DNA of 64,000 nucleotides. Source: Corticicoccus populi. GTDB taxonomy: Bacteria > Bacillota > Bacilli > Staphylococcales > Salinicoccaceae. The notes beneath the pieces were generated by a model. It did no database searches and had not been told where the DNA came from. It worked only from the letters and a program-made list of their open reading frames with translations. Numbering within the stretch: the first letter of the stretch is position 1; the number at the start of each line of letters is the position of its first letter. Position numbers and translations under genes: made by a program. The stretch lies in contig NZ_JBHUOQ010000001.1 in NCBI RefSeq assembly GCF_042686195.1, positions 1,426,001-1,490,000 on the forward strand, read 5' to 3'. Shown here piece by piece: positions 17,174-25,318 of this stretch.

Positions 17174-17737
17174 TCAGCTGGTTTCAATTAAGCCGTATTT
17201 ACCGTCTTTTCTTCTGTAAACAATACTTGTCCCTTCAGTCTCTCTGTCATTAAATACAAAGAAATCATGGCCGAGCATGTTCATCTGTAACACCGCTTCT
17301 TCTGAATCCATCGGTTTCAGCTGGAACTCTTTAGAACGAACAATCTCGATTCCGGAATCATCACCGTTTGTATCATTCTCTTCAAGTTCTTCCTGGGCAA
17401 GGGCTGCAAATAGTTCCGCTTCAGGATTCTTTTCTCTGAATTTACGGTTGATTTTTGTTTTATGTTTTCTAATTTGTCGTTCGAGCTTATCAATATTTAA
17501 GTCAACTGCTGCATATAGATCGTCGTGTCTTTCCTCTGCACGTAATGTTATGTCTTTCATCGGAATCGTTATTTCAACTTTTCCCATCTTATTATTGTAA
17601 GTCTTAACATTTACATGAGCATGAGTATTTGGAACATCATTAAAGTAACGTTCTAATTTCCCCACTTTCTCCTCTACGAAGTTTCGGATTGCGTCTGTTA
17701 CCTCAATGTTTTCTCCACGAATTTCACATCTAATCAT
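17174..17737 (-). CDS. hpf: Long-form ribosome hibernation promoting factor
   Basis: Long HPF binds the 30S decoding centre and, through its C-terminal domain, pairs 70S ribosomes into inactive 100S dimers. The 187-residue protein has the N-terminal HPF/YfiA domain (MIRCEIRGENIEVTDAIRNF, basic RQIRKHKTKINRKFREK helix), an acidic linker and the C-terminal dimerisation domain (LQMNMLGHDFFVFNDRET). The ATG at 17737 is chosen because AAGGAGGG lies 8 bases upstream; the alternative TTG at 17755 overlaps that site. The gene follows comFC by 36 bases. A TATAAT -10 and a cre-like sequence lie just upstream. Confidence 0.95.
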   Translation of the reverse strand: MIRCEIRGENIEVTDAIRNFVEEKVGKLERYFNDVPNTHAHVNVKTYNNKMGKVEITIPMKDITLRAEERHDDLYAAVDLNIDKLERQIRKHKTKINRKFREKNPEAELFAALAQEELEENDTNGDDSGIEIVRSKEFQLKPMDSEEAVLQMNMLGHDFFVFNDRETEGTSIVYRRKDGKYGLIETS

Positions 17738-17777
17738 GATGATGCCCTCCTTCAAAATGCTATCCTTCTTACTTGAT

Positions 17778-17783
17778 ATTATA
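17778..17783 (-). promoter_or_regulatory. Likely -10 element of hpf promoter
   Basis: The minus strand reads TGGTATAAT. As a SigA -10 (TATAAT) it lacks a strong -35. Shifted by three bases, GTTTTC-N15-TGGTAT is a weak fit to the sigma-B pattern (GTTT...GGGTAT). Sigma-B control of hpf homologues is known, so either reading is possible. Confidence 0.45.
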
Positions 17784-17791
17784 CCAAACCA

Positions 17792-18463
17792 TTACGCCTT
17801 TGAAAACGTTAACACATCTATAACAGACGGATTTCCAGTGTACAATGACACCGCGGCCTGATGAACAGTAATACCGGTCGTATAAATATCGTCAACAATC
17901 AGCACTTTCGAACCCTGAATGCTATCCGCATCAAACCCTTCTTTAAAACGAAAAGGATTGATGCGTTTTAGACGTTCAGTTTTTTTAAGTTCGGACTGCC
18001 GCTCTGTTTTCTCTGTCACCAGTATATCCTGATACTTGATTTTCAGAACATCCAAAACCATGGCTGTCTGATTAAATCCCCGTTCACGAAGCCGTCCGGC
18101 GGAAACAGGCACAGGTATAATAACATCATATTCCCTAAAGTTGTATTTTAAAAACATTGCTAAAACTTCGGCAAGCGCTGCATCCCCGACAAACTTATAT
18201 CTGTGGAAAAGCATCTTGACCTCTTCATTGTAATCAAGCATACATGTGATTTTCCTGAGCGGGGGATATATTGCTAAAGCCTGACAGTCTGGGCAGTCTG
18301 TCATACCCGGTTTCTTCAGATGATAACAGCGGGCACACCGCTCACCCGGCCGCCATTCTCCGAGTGACACTTCACAGCTTATGCAGAGCGGTTTTACTTT
18401 CTGGAATAAAGTAATCAAGTTGACCTCTTCAGTAATTTTCTCATGACAGTATAAACATCTCAT
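17792..18463 (-). CDS. comFC: ComF-family phosphoribosyltransferase-like competence protein
   Basis: This 223-residue protein has N-terminal zinc-type cysteine pairs (CLYCHEKI, CISCE, CARCYHLKKPGMTDCPDC) and a C-terminal phosphoribosyltransferase-like domain with the PRPP loop VLIVDDIYTTGITV. ComFC acts with ComFA in uptake or handling of single-stranded transforming DNA on the inner face of the membrane. The exact reaction is not settled. The start overlaps the comFA stop by 4 bases (ATGA), so the pair is co-translated. comFB, present in B. subtilis, is missing, as in staphylococci. Confidence 0.93.
   Translation of the reverse strand: MRCLYCHEKITEEVNLITLFQKVKPLCISCEVSLGEWRPGERCARCYHLKKPGMTDCPDCQALAIYPPLRKITCMLDYNEEVKMLFHRYKFVGDAALAEVLAMFLKYNFREYDVIIPVPVSAGRLRERGFNQTAMVLDVLKIKYQDILVTEKTERQSELKKTERLKRINPFRFKEGFDADSIQGSKVLIVDDIYTTGITVHQAAVSLYTGNPSVIDVLTFSKA
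17801..17814 (+). promoter_or_regulatory. cre-like catabolite site overlapping hpf promoter
   Basis: TGAAAACGTTAACA fits the CcpA operator consensus TGWAANCGNTNWCA at every position. It lies in the last codons of comFC and covers the -35 region of hpf. Because it encodes the comFC residues Val-Leu-Thr-Phe-Ser, a chance match cannot be excluded. Confidence 0.4.
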
Positions 18464-19710
18464 ACCGAAGTTTTTCCTCTATTAAACTGTCTGATGACCT
18501 TAATTGTCTTTCTGATATCACCTGTATGACAGGAGCTGAGAAAATATATATTTCCGACAGGGTCGGTAGTTTTTCTGCCCACACGTCCGCATATTTGAAT
18601 CAGACTGTCACTTTTGAATTCATCCGCCTGAACAACAATCACATCAAGGCGGTTGAATGTTACACCACGCTCAAGAATGGTCGTCGTCAGCAGTACATCT
18701 GTATCATCCTGCCGCATCATCTCCACTTTTCCGTACCGCTCAGCATCAGCACTGTAAACAGACGCAGTATTTTCAAACGCTTTTTCAACTACAGGCGCAA
18801 GTTGTTTAAGCATCGAAATTCTCGGCACAAAAACAAGGACTCTCCTCTTATCTCCCTGGATTTTCCGGATTAAGTCAAATAACTTCACCGGTGTTTTTCT
18901 CTTTTCAAGGGCTTTATTAATATCCGTGTAAATCACATTGGGTACCGCAAGATCTTTTCCGTGATACCGCCGCGTAATGCTGACTACATTTTCACGTCCG
19001 ACATAGCGGATCATCTTTTTCGTCGGTGTTGCGGTCATGATGACCACACTTCCCGACTTACTGAGTGCCCTGTCTATTGCATTTAACAGCTGGGGATTCC
19101 CCTGAAGCGGAAAGGCATCATATTCATCCACAATAATTACATCAAAATGATCAATGTAATTATACAGCTGATGGGCTGTACATACCGTGAAAGAATGAGT
19201 ATATTCCACCTTCACTCCGGAATACATCAAATCAATTTCACTGTTTTTAAAGGCCGCCGTCAGACGAAGATGAATCTCCTTCACCACATCGATTCTCGGC
19301 GATACAAACGCCACACGCTTCCCGCTGTTTCTCGCATACTTAATCGCTTCAAATGTAATTTCAGTTTTTCCTGCACCGGTGACTGCATACAATAAAATAT
19401 GTGTGCCTTGTTTCACTGCCTCAACAATTCTTTTAGACGCAGACTGCTGCACCTCGCTTAAACTGAAATCCAAATGATAGCTGCATGCTTCTTTCGTTCT
19501 CTTTGAATCAATCATCATCAGGGGCCGGGCACTGTCCGAACGACCGAGATTGATACAGTTCAGGCAGTACGTGACCCGTTTGTTCAGATATGTGTCCAAA
19601 AAAGTGTGAAATAAACTTCTGTCGCGGTTACTGCACCTGAAACAGTGCATTTTCTGAGCATCCACACCTGACGGTTTATACTGTATATTTCCGTTTGATT
19701 TCAGTATCAT
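18460..19710 (-). CDS. comFA: ComFA DNA-uptake helicase/translocase
   Basis: ComFA is a cytosolic DEAD-box-like ATPase thought to pull transforming DNA through the ComEC channel. The 416-residue protein has an N-terminal four-cysteine zinc motif (CFRCSN...YCLNC), the Walker A motif AVTGAGKTE, the Walker B motif IIVDEYDAFP and the C-terminal helicase motif QICGRVGRK. Its ATG follows AGGAG. A terminator (19722-19757) lies directly between degV and this start, with no obvious promoter in the remaining bases, so expression may depend on read-through from degV or on a promoter inside degV. Confidence 0.94.
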   Translation of the reverse strand: MILKSNGNIQYKPSGVDAQKMHCFRCSNRDRSLFHTFLDTYLNKRVTYCLNCINLGRSDSARPLMMIDSKRTKEACSYHLDFSLSEVQQSASKRIVEAVKQGTHILLYAVTGAGKTEITFEAIKYARNSGKRVAFVSPRIDVVKEIHLRLTAAFKNSEIDLMYSGVKVEYTHSFTVCTAHQLYNYIDHFDVIIVDEYDAFPLQGNPQLLNAIDRALSKSGSVVIMTATPTKKMIRYVGRENVVSITRRYHGKDLAVPNVIYTDINKALEKRKTPVKLFDLIRKIQGDKRRVLVFVPRISMLKQLAPVVEKAFENTASVYSADAERYGKVEMMRQDDTDVLLTTTILERGVTFNRLDVIVVQADEFKSDSLIQICGRVGRKTTDPVGNIYFLSSCHTGDIRKTIKVIRQFNRGKTSV

Positions 19711-19721
19711 TTTTTCTCCTC

Positions 19722-19757
19722 AAAAAAAGACGCAGCCAAATAAAGGCTGCGTCTTTA
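19722..19757 (-). terminator. Terminator between degV and comFA
   Basis: A ten-base perfect stem AGACGCAGCC/GGCTGCGTCT with a 7-base loop is followed by seven T on the minus strand. It starts 5 bases after the degV stop and ends 12 bases before the comFA start, overlapping its ribosome-site region. Confidence 0.92.
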
Positions 19758-19762
19758 ATATT

Positions 19763-20635
19763 TTATTCTGCTGTATCGATATCATAAGTCGTATATCCGA
19801 TACCGAGCGCCCCTTCCCCGAGGTGGGTCGCAATTACCGGTCCGAAATAACTCTGCCTGAACAGAACATCCGGGAACTTTTCTTCCAAATGTTTCTGCCA
19901 TTCCGCCGCTCTTTCCGGTGCATTACTGTGAATGACTACAGCGGTAATTTTTTTACCTTTGTGCTTCTCAAATACTGTCTCTAAGTCGGCTTCTACTTTT
20001 CTAACCGCCTTTTTCATTGTGCGTATCTTTTCGTAAGGCACAATTTTACCATCTTCAAATGTTAACACCGGCTTCACCTTTAACATGCTGCCGATTAAGG
20101 CCTGGGCATTCGTTAAACGGCCGCCTTTTTGGAGATTATTCAATGTATCAACGATGAAAAAGGCATCGGTATGTTCTTTTTTCTTCATTTCATTCACATC
20201 AGTAAGGATATCTTCAAGCGGCTTTTTATCTTTATTCTGTGCTGCATAGAGCGCCATAAAGCCCTGCACATAACAGGCAATTTCAGTGTCTATGACATGA
20301 AGGTTAATTCCTTCCACACTTTCTCCCGCAGAAACAGCACTTTGATATGTTCCGCTGATTCCTGCTGATAAATGAAAACTGATTACATCCGTATATCCTT
20401 CTCTTCTAAGAGATTCAAGCAGCAGGATATAATCTCCAATTGACGGCTGACTCGTTCCCGGAAGCGAATCAGATTCATTCATCCGCTTAAAAAATTCTTC
20501 AGTTGAAATATCTATCCCTTCCCTGTAGGACGATTCTCCAAAGACAATGTTTAACGGTATTGTATAAATATCATTCTTTTTTAACAATGCCTCGGGCAGA
20601 TATGCTGTTGAATCCACTACTATCGCTATCTTCAT
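19763..20635 (-). CDS. DegV-family fatty-acid-binding protein (FakB type)
   Basis: This 290-residue protein belongs to the DegV family. In staphylococci these proteins (FakB) carry a fatty acid to the FakA kinase for phosphorylation and use in phospholipids. The DegV pattern is clear: IAIVVDSTAYLP at the start, GTSQPSIGDY near residue 60, and SFHLSAGISGTYQSA, the fatty-acid carboxyl-binding loop. It sits upstream of comFA, as in B. subtilis and Staphylococcus. A second DegV paralogue lies at 47335-48186. The fatty acid preferred by each cannot be told from sequence. Confidence 0.92.
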   Translation of the reverse strand: MKIAIVVDSTAYLPEALLKKNDIYTIPLNIVFGESSYREGIDISTEEFFKRMNESDSLPGTSQPSIGDYILLLESLRREGYTDVISFHLSAGISGTYQSAVSAGESVEGINLHVIDTEIACYVQGFMALYAAQNKDKKPLEDILTDVNEMKKKEHTDAFFIVDTLNNLQKGGRLTNAQALIGSMLKVKPVLTFEDGKIVPYEKIRTMKKAVRKVEADLETVFEKHKGKKITAVVIHSNAPERAAEWQKHLEEKFPDVLFRQSYFGPVIATHLGEGALGIGYTTYDIDTAE

Positions 20636-20735
20636 AAATGATCCTCCATTTGTACATTCACACTCTTTTCCAGTGTACTACAATCCACTCCGCTCCGTCT
20701 ATTGTGTTACTATAGTTTCATAAAGAGGTGACATC

Positions 20736-21371
20736 ATGGAACAGAAATATATGAACCACAATAATGATACAGTTGAAATAGAAATTAACCGTTCCCGGTT
20801 TATCAGCCACATCGAACGAACAGAAACTGAAAAAGAAGCAAAAGCATTTATCAGCAGAATTAAAAAAGAACACAGCAGTGCAAATCATAACTGCAGTGCA
20901 TACATCGTCGGGAAAAGTGCATTGATACAAAAGGCGGATGATGACGGCGAACCGACCGGTACAGCAGGTGTTCCGATACTTGAAGTTCTGAAGCGGGAGG
21001 AACTGTACAATGTAACCGTTGTTGTCACACGCTATTTCGGAGGCATTAAACTTGGTGCAGGCGGGCTGATTCGTGCATATTCATCTTCAGCAAGTGCTGC
21101 TGTCAAAGAAGCGGGAAAAGTATTCGAAATTGATATGCATCCGGTCACTGTCACTTTGGACTACACTTTTACCAGCAAGTTCGAACACTATTTGAACACA
21201 GCGGATATTACCGCTCAAAATATCGACTACACAGATAAAGTTACTTACCATCTGCTTGTGAAGACTGAAGACATTGATGCGTTAAAGTCAGTACTTCAGG
21301 AAACAACAAAAAACACTTTCAACTTTATACAGGATGATCCCGTACAGGCAGAAAGTGTTTTAAAATCATGA
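20736..21371 (+). CDS. YigZ/IMPACT-family protein (YvyE)
   Basis: This 211-residue cytosolic protein has the UPF0029/IMPACT domain with the family motif DDGEPTGTAGVPILEVL and the segment TRYFGGIKLGAGGLIRAYS, then a C-terminal DUF1949-type ferredoxin-like domain. The biochemical role of the bacterial family is uncertain; the eukaryotic relative IMPACT modulates GCN2. The gene is divergent from degV and convergent with tagO, which it overlaps by 6 bases at the 3' ends. This placement is conserved with yvyE in B. subtilis. The ATG follows AGAGGTGA. Confidence 0.92.
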   Translation: MEQKYMNHNNDTVEIEINRSRFISHIERTETEKEAKAFISRIKKEHSSANHNCSAYIVGKSALIQKADDDGEPTGTAGVPILEVLKREELYNVTVVVTRYFGGIKLGAGGLIRAYSSSASAAVKEAGKVFEIDMHPVTVTLDYTFTSKFEHYLNTADITAQNIDYTDKVTYHLLVKTEDIDALKSVLQETTKNTFNFIQDDPVQAESVLKS

Positions 21372-22418
21372 TATTATTTTATGCACAATTCGTTTAAAGA
21401 AGTTAAGAATCGGCTTTTTATTATCACCGAGCAGGTTTGTGGACTCTACTATAATCATCGTTGTTAAAATCAGAAGTATCGTAATAATGACTGCACCCGG
21501 CACCGTTGACAAGTACAGAATAATACTCCCCGCTGAGTAAAGAACAGCGATAAAGTATATCAGCACCACACTCTCAAGATGGGTGTATCCCATATTCTGA
21601 AGCCGGTGGTGAATATGATTCCGGTCTGCTTTCACCATCGACACATTATTTCTGTAGCGCCGGAGCATCGCAAACATCATGTCAATAAACGGTACCGCTA
21701 AAATGATAATCGGGAAAAATAATGATATCAGTGTAATATTTTTAAAGCCCATCAGTGAAACCACACTGATGATATAACCGAGCATCATTGCACCATTGTC
21801 ACCGAGAAATATTTTTGCCGGGTGGAAATTATACACCAGAAAGCCTGAACAGGCACCGATCATAATAACGCAGATCATCATAACAAAAATATTATCCTGT
21901 AGAATCGTAATGAAACCGATACTCGCGAGTGCAATAATCGAAACACCTGTTGCAAGACCGTCAAGGCCGTCAATAATGTTGATGGCATTAATAATCGCAA
22001 CCATCCACAAGACAGTAATCGGAATAGAAAATATACCGAATTCTATTTCGATGCCGAACGGCGTAATACTGTCTATGACAATACCGTATGATATTGGAAT
22101 TGCTATAGTAATCAGCTGTCCGACAAATTTTATTGTCGGTTTTAAATCAAATTTATCATCAATAATACCAATCAGACATATAATAATTCCGCCGATAATC
22201 AGCGGCTTATACTCTACTTCAATCGGTCTTGAAATTAAAAGCACAGTAATAAACGTGATCAATATTGCCGCTCCGCCTAAATGAGGAATCGGTTTTTTAT
22301 TGACACGTCTGAAATTTGGATAGTCCACGAAACCGTAACGTTTCGATATCCATATGAAAAGGGGCATTATAATAACCGCTATTAAAAACGATATCAAGAG
22401 CAAGAATAAAGTATACAT
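21366..22418 (-). CDS. tagO: Undecaprenyl-phosphate GlcNAc-1-phosphate transferase
   Basis: TagO is a polytopic membrane enzyme that starts wall teichoic acid synthesis by placing GlcNAc-1-phosphate on undecaprenyl phosphate. From the chosen ATG it has 350 residues, close to the staphylococcal protein, with about 10-11 membrane segments. MraY/WecA-family motifs are visible: DDKFDLKP, NAINIIDGLDGLATG, FLGDNGAMMLG and the basic loop DRNHIHHRLQNMG. An in-frame upstream start at 22499 would add 27 non-conserved residues. The divergent LCP gene (22566) encodes the type of enzyme that attaches the finished polymer to peptidoglycan. Confidence 0.94.
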   Translation of the reverse strand: MYTLFLLLISFLIAVIIMPLFIWISKRYGFVDYPNFRRVNKKPIPHLGGAAILITFITVLLISRPIEVEYKPLIIGGIIICLIGIIDDKFDLKPTIKFVGQLITIAIPISYGIVIDSITPFGIEIEFGIFSIPITVLWMVAIINAINIIDGLDGLATGVSIIALASIGFITILQDNIFVMMICVIMIGACSGFLVYNFHPAKIFLGDNGAMMLGYIISVVSLMGFKNITLISLFFPIIILAVPFIDMMFAMLRRYRNNVSMVKADRNHIHHRLQNMGYTHLESVVLIYFIAVLYSAGSIILYLSTVPGAVIITILLILTTMIIVESTNLLGDNKKPILNFFKRIVHKIIS

Positions 22419-22506
22419 ACCATCACCAAGAAATTTATTGTCAATATAATATATCACATTCCATATATATAATCGAACACTAGTTGTAAAACCATTCATT
22501 TATTAT

Positions 22507-22534
22507 TTGTTTTCCACATATTTCATTGTATAAT
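22507..22534 (+). promoter_or_regulatory. Probable promoter of LCP gene
   Basis: TTGTTT and TATAAT are separated by 16 bases, followed by an AAAGGAG ribosome site before the ATG at 22566. A second AT-rich -10-like hexamer follows closely. Confidence 0.5.
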
Positions 22535-22565
22535 TATTATAATATACTAAAGGAGTATTTTAATC

Positions 22566-23528
22566 ATGCGAAATTCTGAAAAAAGAGGCAGATCCACTGC
22601 ATTTAAAGTTTTAATTACAATCTTTCTTGTATTACTTCTCGTATTTGTCGGTCTTGCAGTCTACGTATACTTACAATTAAAAGGCACAGCGGATTCAATG
22701 TACGATGATGACTTCGAAGATTCACAGTCCCAGCTGAGAGACACTGATGTACAGATTAATGAAGGCGACCCGATTTCTGTTGTTTTATTCGGTACCGATG
22801 ATGACGAAGCACGTAACGAGGTTCAAATGGGGCAGCGTTCCGATACGATGATGGTCGTGACACTCAACCCGAATACCGGTGAAGGAAAAATGGTCAGTAT
22901 CCCGCGTGATACCCGCGCTGAAATTGTTGATCAGGGTACTGTTGAAAAAATCAACCATGCCTATGCATACGGCGGGCCTGTCGGTGCCAAAAATACGGTA
23001 GAAAACTTCCTTGATGTCCCGATTGATTACTTTGTTTCAATTAATATGGATGGTTTTGAAACTATCGTTGATGAACTCGGCGGTGTCACTGTGACAAGTA
23101 ATGATACATTTGAACAATCCGGTTATACTTTCAATCACGGACAGACTTATGAAATGGACGGCGAAGAAGCACTCGCATTTGCACGCGCAAGAAAAGGTGT
23201 CGGTTCAGGCGGCGACGGCGGACGCCAGCAGCGCCAGCAGCTGCTCGTACAGGCAATTGCAAAGGAAATGATCAGCCTGCAGACTGTAACAAACTTCAAC
23301 TCCATACTTGATGTTTTAGGTGATAATATCCGTACAAACATTCAATTTAATGAAATGAACACTTTAAGAAGTGAATATCAGGATGCAGCAACAAATATCG
23401 ATCGACTGCTCTTGGAAGGCTACGATGAACGTTCTGCTGAAGATAATTTATACTACTTCTATCCGGACGATGCATCATACGAAGAAGTGAAAAGTGAGCT
23501 GCAGAACAACTTAGAGATTGCTGAATAG
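22566..23528 (+). CDS. LytR-CpsA-Psr (LCP) family wall-polymer ligase
   Basis: LCP proteins transfer teichoic acid or other phosphate-linked polymers from the lipid carrier to peptidoglycan on the outer membrane face. The 320-residue protein has a short basic N-terminus, one membrane segment (about residues 13-37) and an LCP domain with the typical acidic and arginine-rich motifs: VVLFGTDDDEA, RSDTMMVVTLNP, SIPRDTRAEI and later FARARKGVGSGGDGGRQQRQ. It is divergent from tagO, as in staphylococci and bacilli, which fits a shared teichoic-acid role. Confidence 0.93.
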   Translation: MRNSEKRGRSTAFKVLITIFLVLLLVFVGLAVYVYLQLKGTADSMYDDDFEDSQSQLRDTDVQINEGDPISVVLFGTDDDEARNEVQMGQRSDTMMVVTLNPNTGEGKMVSIPRDTRAEIVDQGTVEKINHAYAYGGPVGAKNTVENFLDVPIDYFVSINMDGFETIVDELGGVTVTSNDTFEQSGYTFNHGQTYEMDGEEALAFARARKGVGSGGDGGRQQRQQLLVQAIAKEMISLQTVTNFNSILDVLGDNIRTNIQFNEMNTLRSEYQDAATNIDRLLLEGYDERSAEDNLYYFYPDDASYEEVKSELQNNLEIAE

Positions 23529-23542
23529 GAAGGAATGAGGTT

Positions 23543-24595
23543 ATGCTAATTGATTTTGTGCTGAACATATCTTTAACAATCACCGGTATATACCTCTTTC
23601 ATAGAATCCATTATATAGAGGACCGCCGGATGGTTGACTCAGATGTGTTTCAGACACTTCTGATGACGACCCTGGCGGTTCTTTTACTGCTGGTGCCGAT
23701 TGAAATCAGAGGTGTGGAGTTCAGCTTGTTTTTTGTACCGCTTCTCCTGGTAAGAAGCAGACTTTTATTCAAAATGGGTGCCGCTGTTGCTGTCTACTTG
23801 TTTTATCATTTAATCCTCGGCTATGAATGGCAGATTTATGTGATATTCAGTGTACTCTATCTGGTGACTATGACAATACTGCCGTTTATACGAGTGATGC
23901 GGACGAGAGTCATGTTGATTTTAAACGTCGTCTTCAGTGCACTTCTTCTCCTCGGCGTGCATCTTTTTGTTCATGAATTGACCATCGCCCAAACCATAAC
24001 ATTTTTGTTAATGAGTATGATTGTAATGGCTGTTTCCAATATGACTTATGAAGATATTAATTCGATTACAAAACTGATGAAGCGTTATGAAGAAGACACT
24101 TATAAGGATCATCTCACCCAGCTCGGCAACATACGGTCACTGGATACTTTCGTCGATGATTTAAATGAGCATGCAGAAACTCTCAGTGTCCTACTGATTG
24201 ATATCGACAATTTCAAAGTCATCAATGATGAACATACCTACCTTGCGGGAGATGCCCTGATTAAGCAGGTTGCCCACCTTCTTGAAAATCATGTTCCGAC
24301 AGGTGGAAGGCTGTTCCGTAATAATGGCGAAGAGTTTTCAATTATCATTCCGGATATTTCGCTTGATAAAACAGTGCGTCTTGGTGAAGCGGTCCGATTA
24401 AGTGTTGAAAAAGCCAAGTTCCATATCGACGATGTCTCACAGGAAACCGTTCAGCTCACGGTTTCGATAGGTGTCGGCTTTAAAGGATCTGATAAAACAC
24501 TCGGCAGACTGTTTAAAGATGCTGATGATATGCTCCACGCAGCAAAAAAAATGGGACAGAACCAGGTCATGTTCTATCCCGTCATAAAAAAATAA
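23543..24595 (+). CDS. Membrane GGDEF-domain protein (GdpS-like) with altered signature
   Basis: This 350-residue protein has five to six N-terminal membrane segments (residues 1-165, 5TMR-LYT-like) and a C-terminal GGDEF domain. Staphylococci carry a single GGDEF protein, GdpS, beside tagO, and this is most likely its counterpart. The domain keeps DIDNFKVINDEHTYLAGD and TVSIGVGF, but the active-site loop reads NGEEF (residues 261-265) instead of GG(D/E)EF, and no RxxD inhibitory site is present. Cyclic-di-GMP synthesis is therefore doubtful; GdpS itself is reported to act without it. It lies 14 bases after the LCP gene and shares its transcript. Confidence 0.88.
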   Translation: MLIDFVLNISLTITGIYLFHRIHYIEDRRMVDSDVFQTLLMTTLAVLLLLVPIEIRGVEFSLFFVPLLLVRSRLLFKMGAAVAVYLFYHLILGYEWQIYVIFSVLYLVTMTILPFIRVMRTRVMLILNVVFSALLLLGVHLFVHELTIAQTITFLLMSMIVMAVSNMTYEDINSITKLMKRYEEDTYKDHLTQLGNIRSLDTFVDDLNEHAETLSVLLIDIDNFKVINDEHTYLAGDALIKQVAHLLENHVPTGGRLFRNNGEEFSIIIPDISLDKTVRLGEAVRLSVEKAKFHIDDVSQETVQLTVSIGVGFKGSDKTLGRLFKDADDMLHAAKKMGQNQVMFYPVIKK

Positions 24596-24624
24596 GGATT
24601 CCCTCGGGGAATCCTTATTTTTTT
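24587..24624. terminator. Bidirectional terminator (GGDEF gene / ytxJ)
   Basis: A 14-pair stem, AAATAAGGATTCCC with its complement around a 3-base loop, has T runs on both sides. It overlaps the 3' ends of two convergent genes. Confidence 0.9.
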
Positions 24625-24943
24625 AATCTTCTACTGCTGCTAGTTTCGACAATGTAATATTCTGATGTGAGTCATTCCATTTTACTTTACCGTTCTCTAT
24701 ATAGAATGCCTGAGGCGATTCGTGTTTAATATCGAACACCTCACTGATATAATCAGATAAATCACGGTGATCCTGAACAATTAAATAATAACCATCTATA
24801 TCTCTTTCATAGTGATATTTTTGAAATTCCTCAAATGCTTCTCCGGATATCGGGCATGTATTTGAATGTTTCATAAAATAAAACAGCTCTTTTTCCTTAA
24901 GAAGCTTCTGAAATGATTCGATGGATGTAATTTTAGTTAACAT
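24623..24943 (-). CDS. ytxJ: Monothiol bacilliredoxin YtxJ/BrxC
   Basis: This 106-residue cytosolic thioredoxin-fold protein has the single-cysteine active site NTCPIS in FMKHSNTCPISGEAF. The TCPxS motif defines YtxJ (BrxC), which removes bacillithiol from oxidised proteins. The cis-proline region appears as ESPQAFY. Its presence implies a bacillithiol-using organism. The gene stands alone, converging on the GGDEF gene. Confidence 0.92.
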   Translation of the reverse strand: MLTKITSIESFQKLLKEKELFYFMKHSNTCPISGEAFEEFQKYHYERDIDGYYLIVQDHRDLSDYISEVFDIKHESPQAFYIENGKVKWNDSHQNITLSKLAAVED

Positions 24944-25048
24944 TTTATCACCCTTTTTCTGAACTTAATATAATTTATCATTAAATGCCTAATTTCGCAA
25001 ATCACGTTTATCTCTGTGTTATAATGACAAAGATTGGAGGTATATTTA

Positions 25049-25288
25049 ATGAATAAGCAAATTAAACGCTGGAGTCTGATTGACACCATTAATCTTGCCC
25101 TTTTAATTGTTGTCGTTCTGTTCTTCATTGATTTTGAAAATAACGCAGTCCTGACATGGATTCTGCTCGCTGTTTTTCTGTTCTGGCTGATTACAGTAGC
25201 ACTCAGAAATGTCTTCATTTCAAAAATTGAAAAAGATCCGAATCACCCGCTGCATGAAACACAGGTGAAGGGCCGGAAAAAAATTTAA
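25049..25288 (+). CDS. Small two-segment membrane protein, unknown
   Basis: This 79-residue protein has two hydrophobic helices (about residues 11-28 and 36-54) and a basic C-terminal tail (HETQVKGRKKI). I do not recognise a characterised family. The ATG at 25049 is chosen because TTGGAGG is its ribosome site; the TTG at 25034 is part of that site. A TATAAT hexamer lies 12 bases before the ribosome site. The gene converges on the lipoprotein gene and shares a bidirectional terminator. Confidence 0.7.
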   Translation: MNKQIKRWSLIDTINLALLIVVVLFFIDFENNAVLTWILLAVFLFWLITVALRNVFISKIEKDPNHPLHETQVKGRKKI

Positions 25289-25318
25289 AGAGCCGCTTAA
25301 CCGCCGCTCTTTAAATTT
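25281..25318. terminator. Bidirectional terminator between 25049 and 25297 genes
   Basis: A perfect 13-base stem AAATTTAAAGAGC with its complement forms a U-rich terminator in both directions. The stem contains the stop codons of both convergent genes. Confidence 0.88.
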
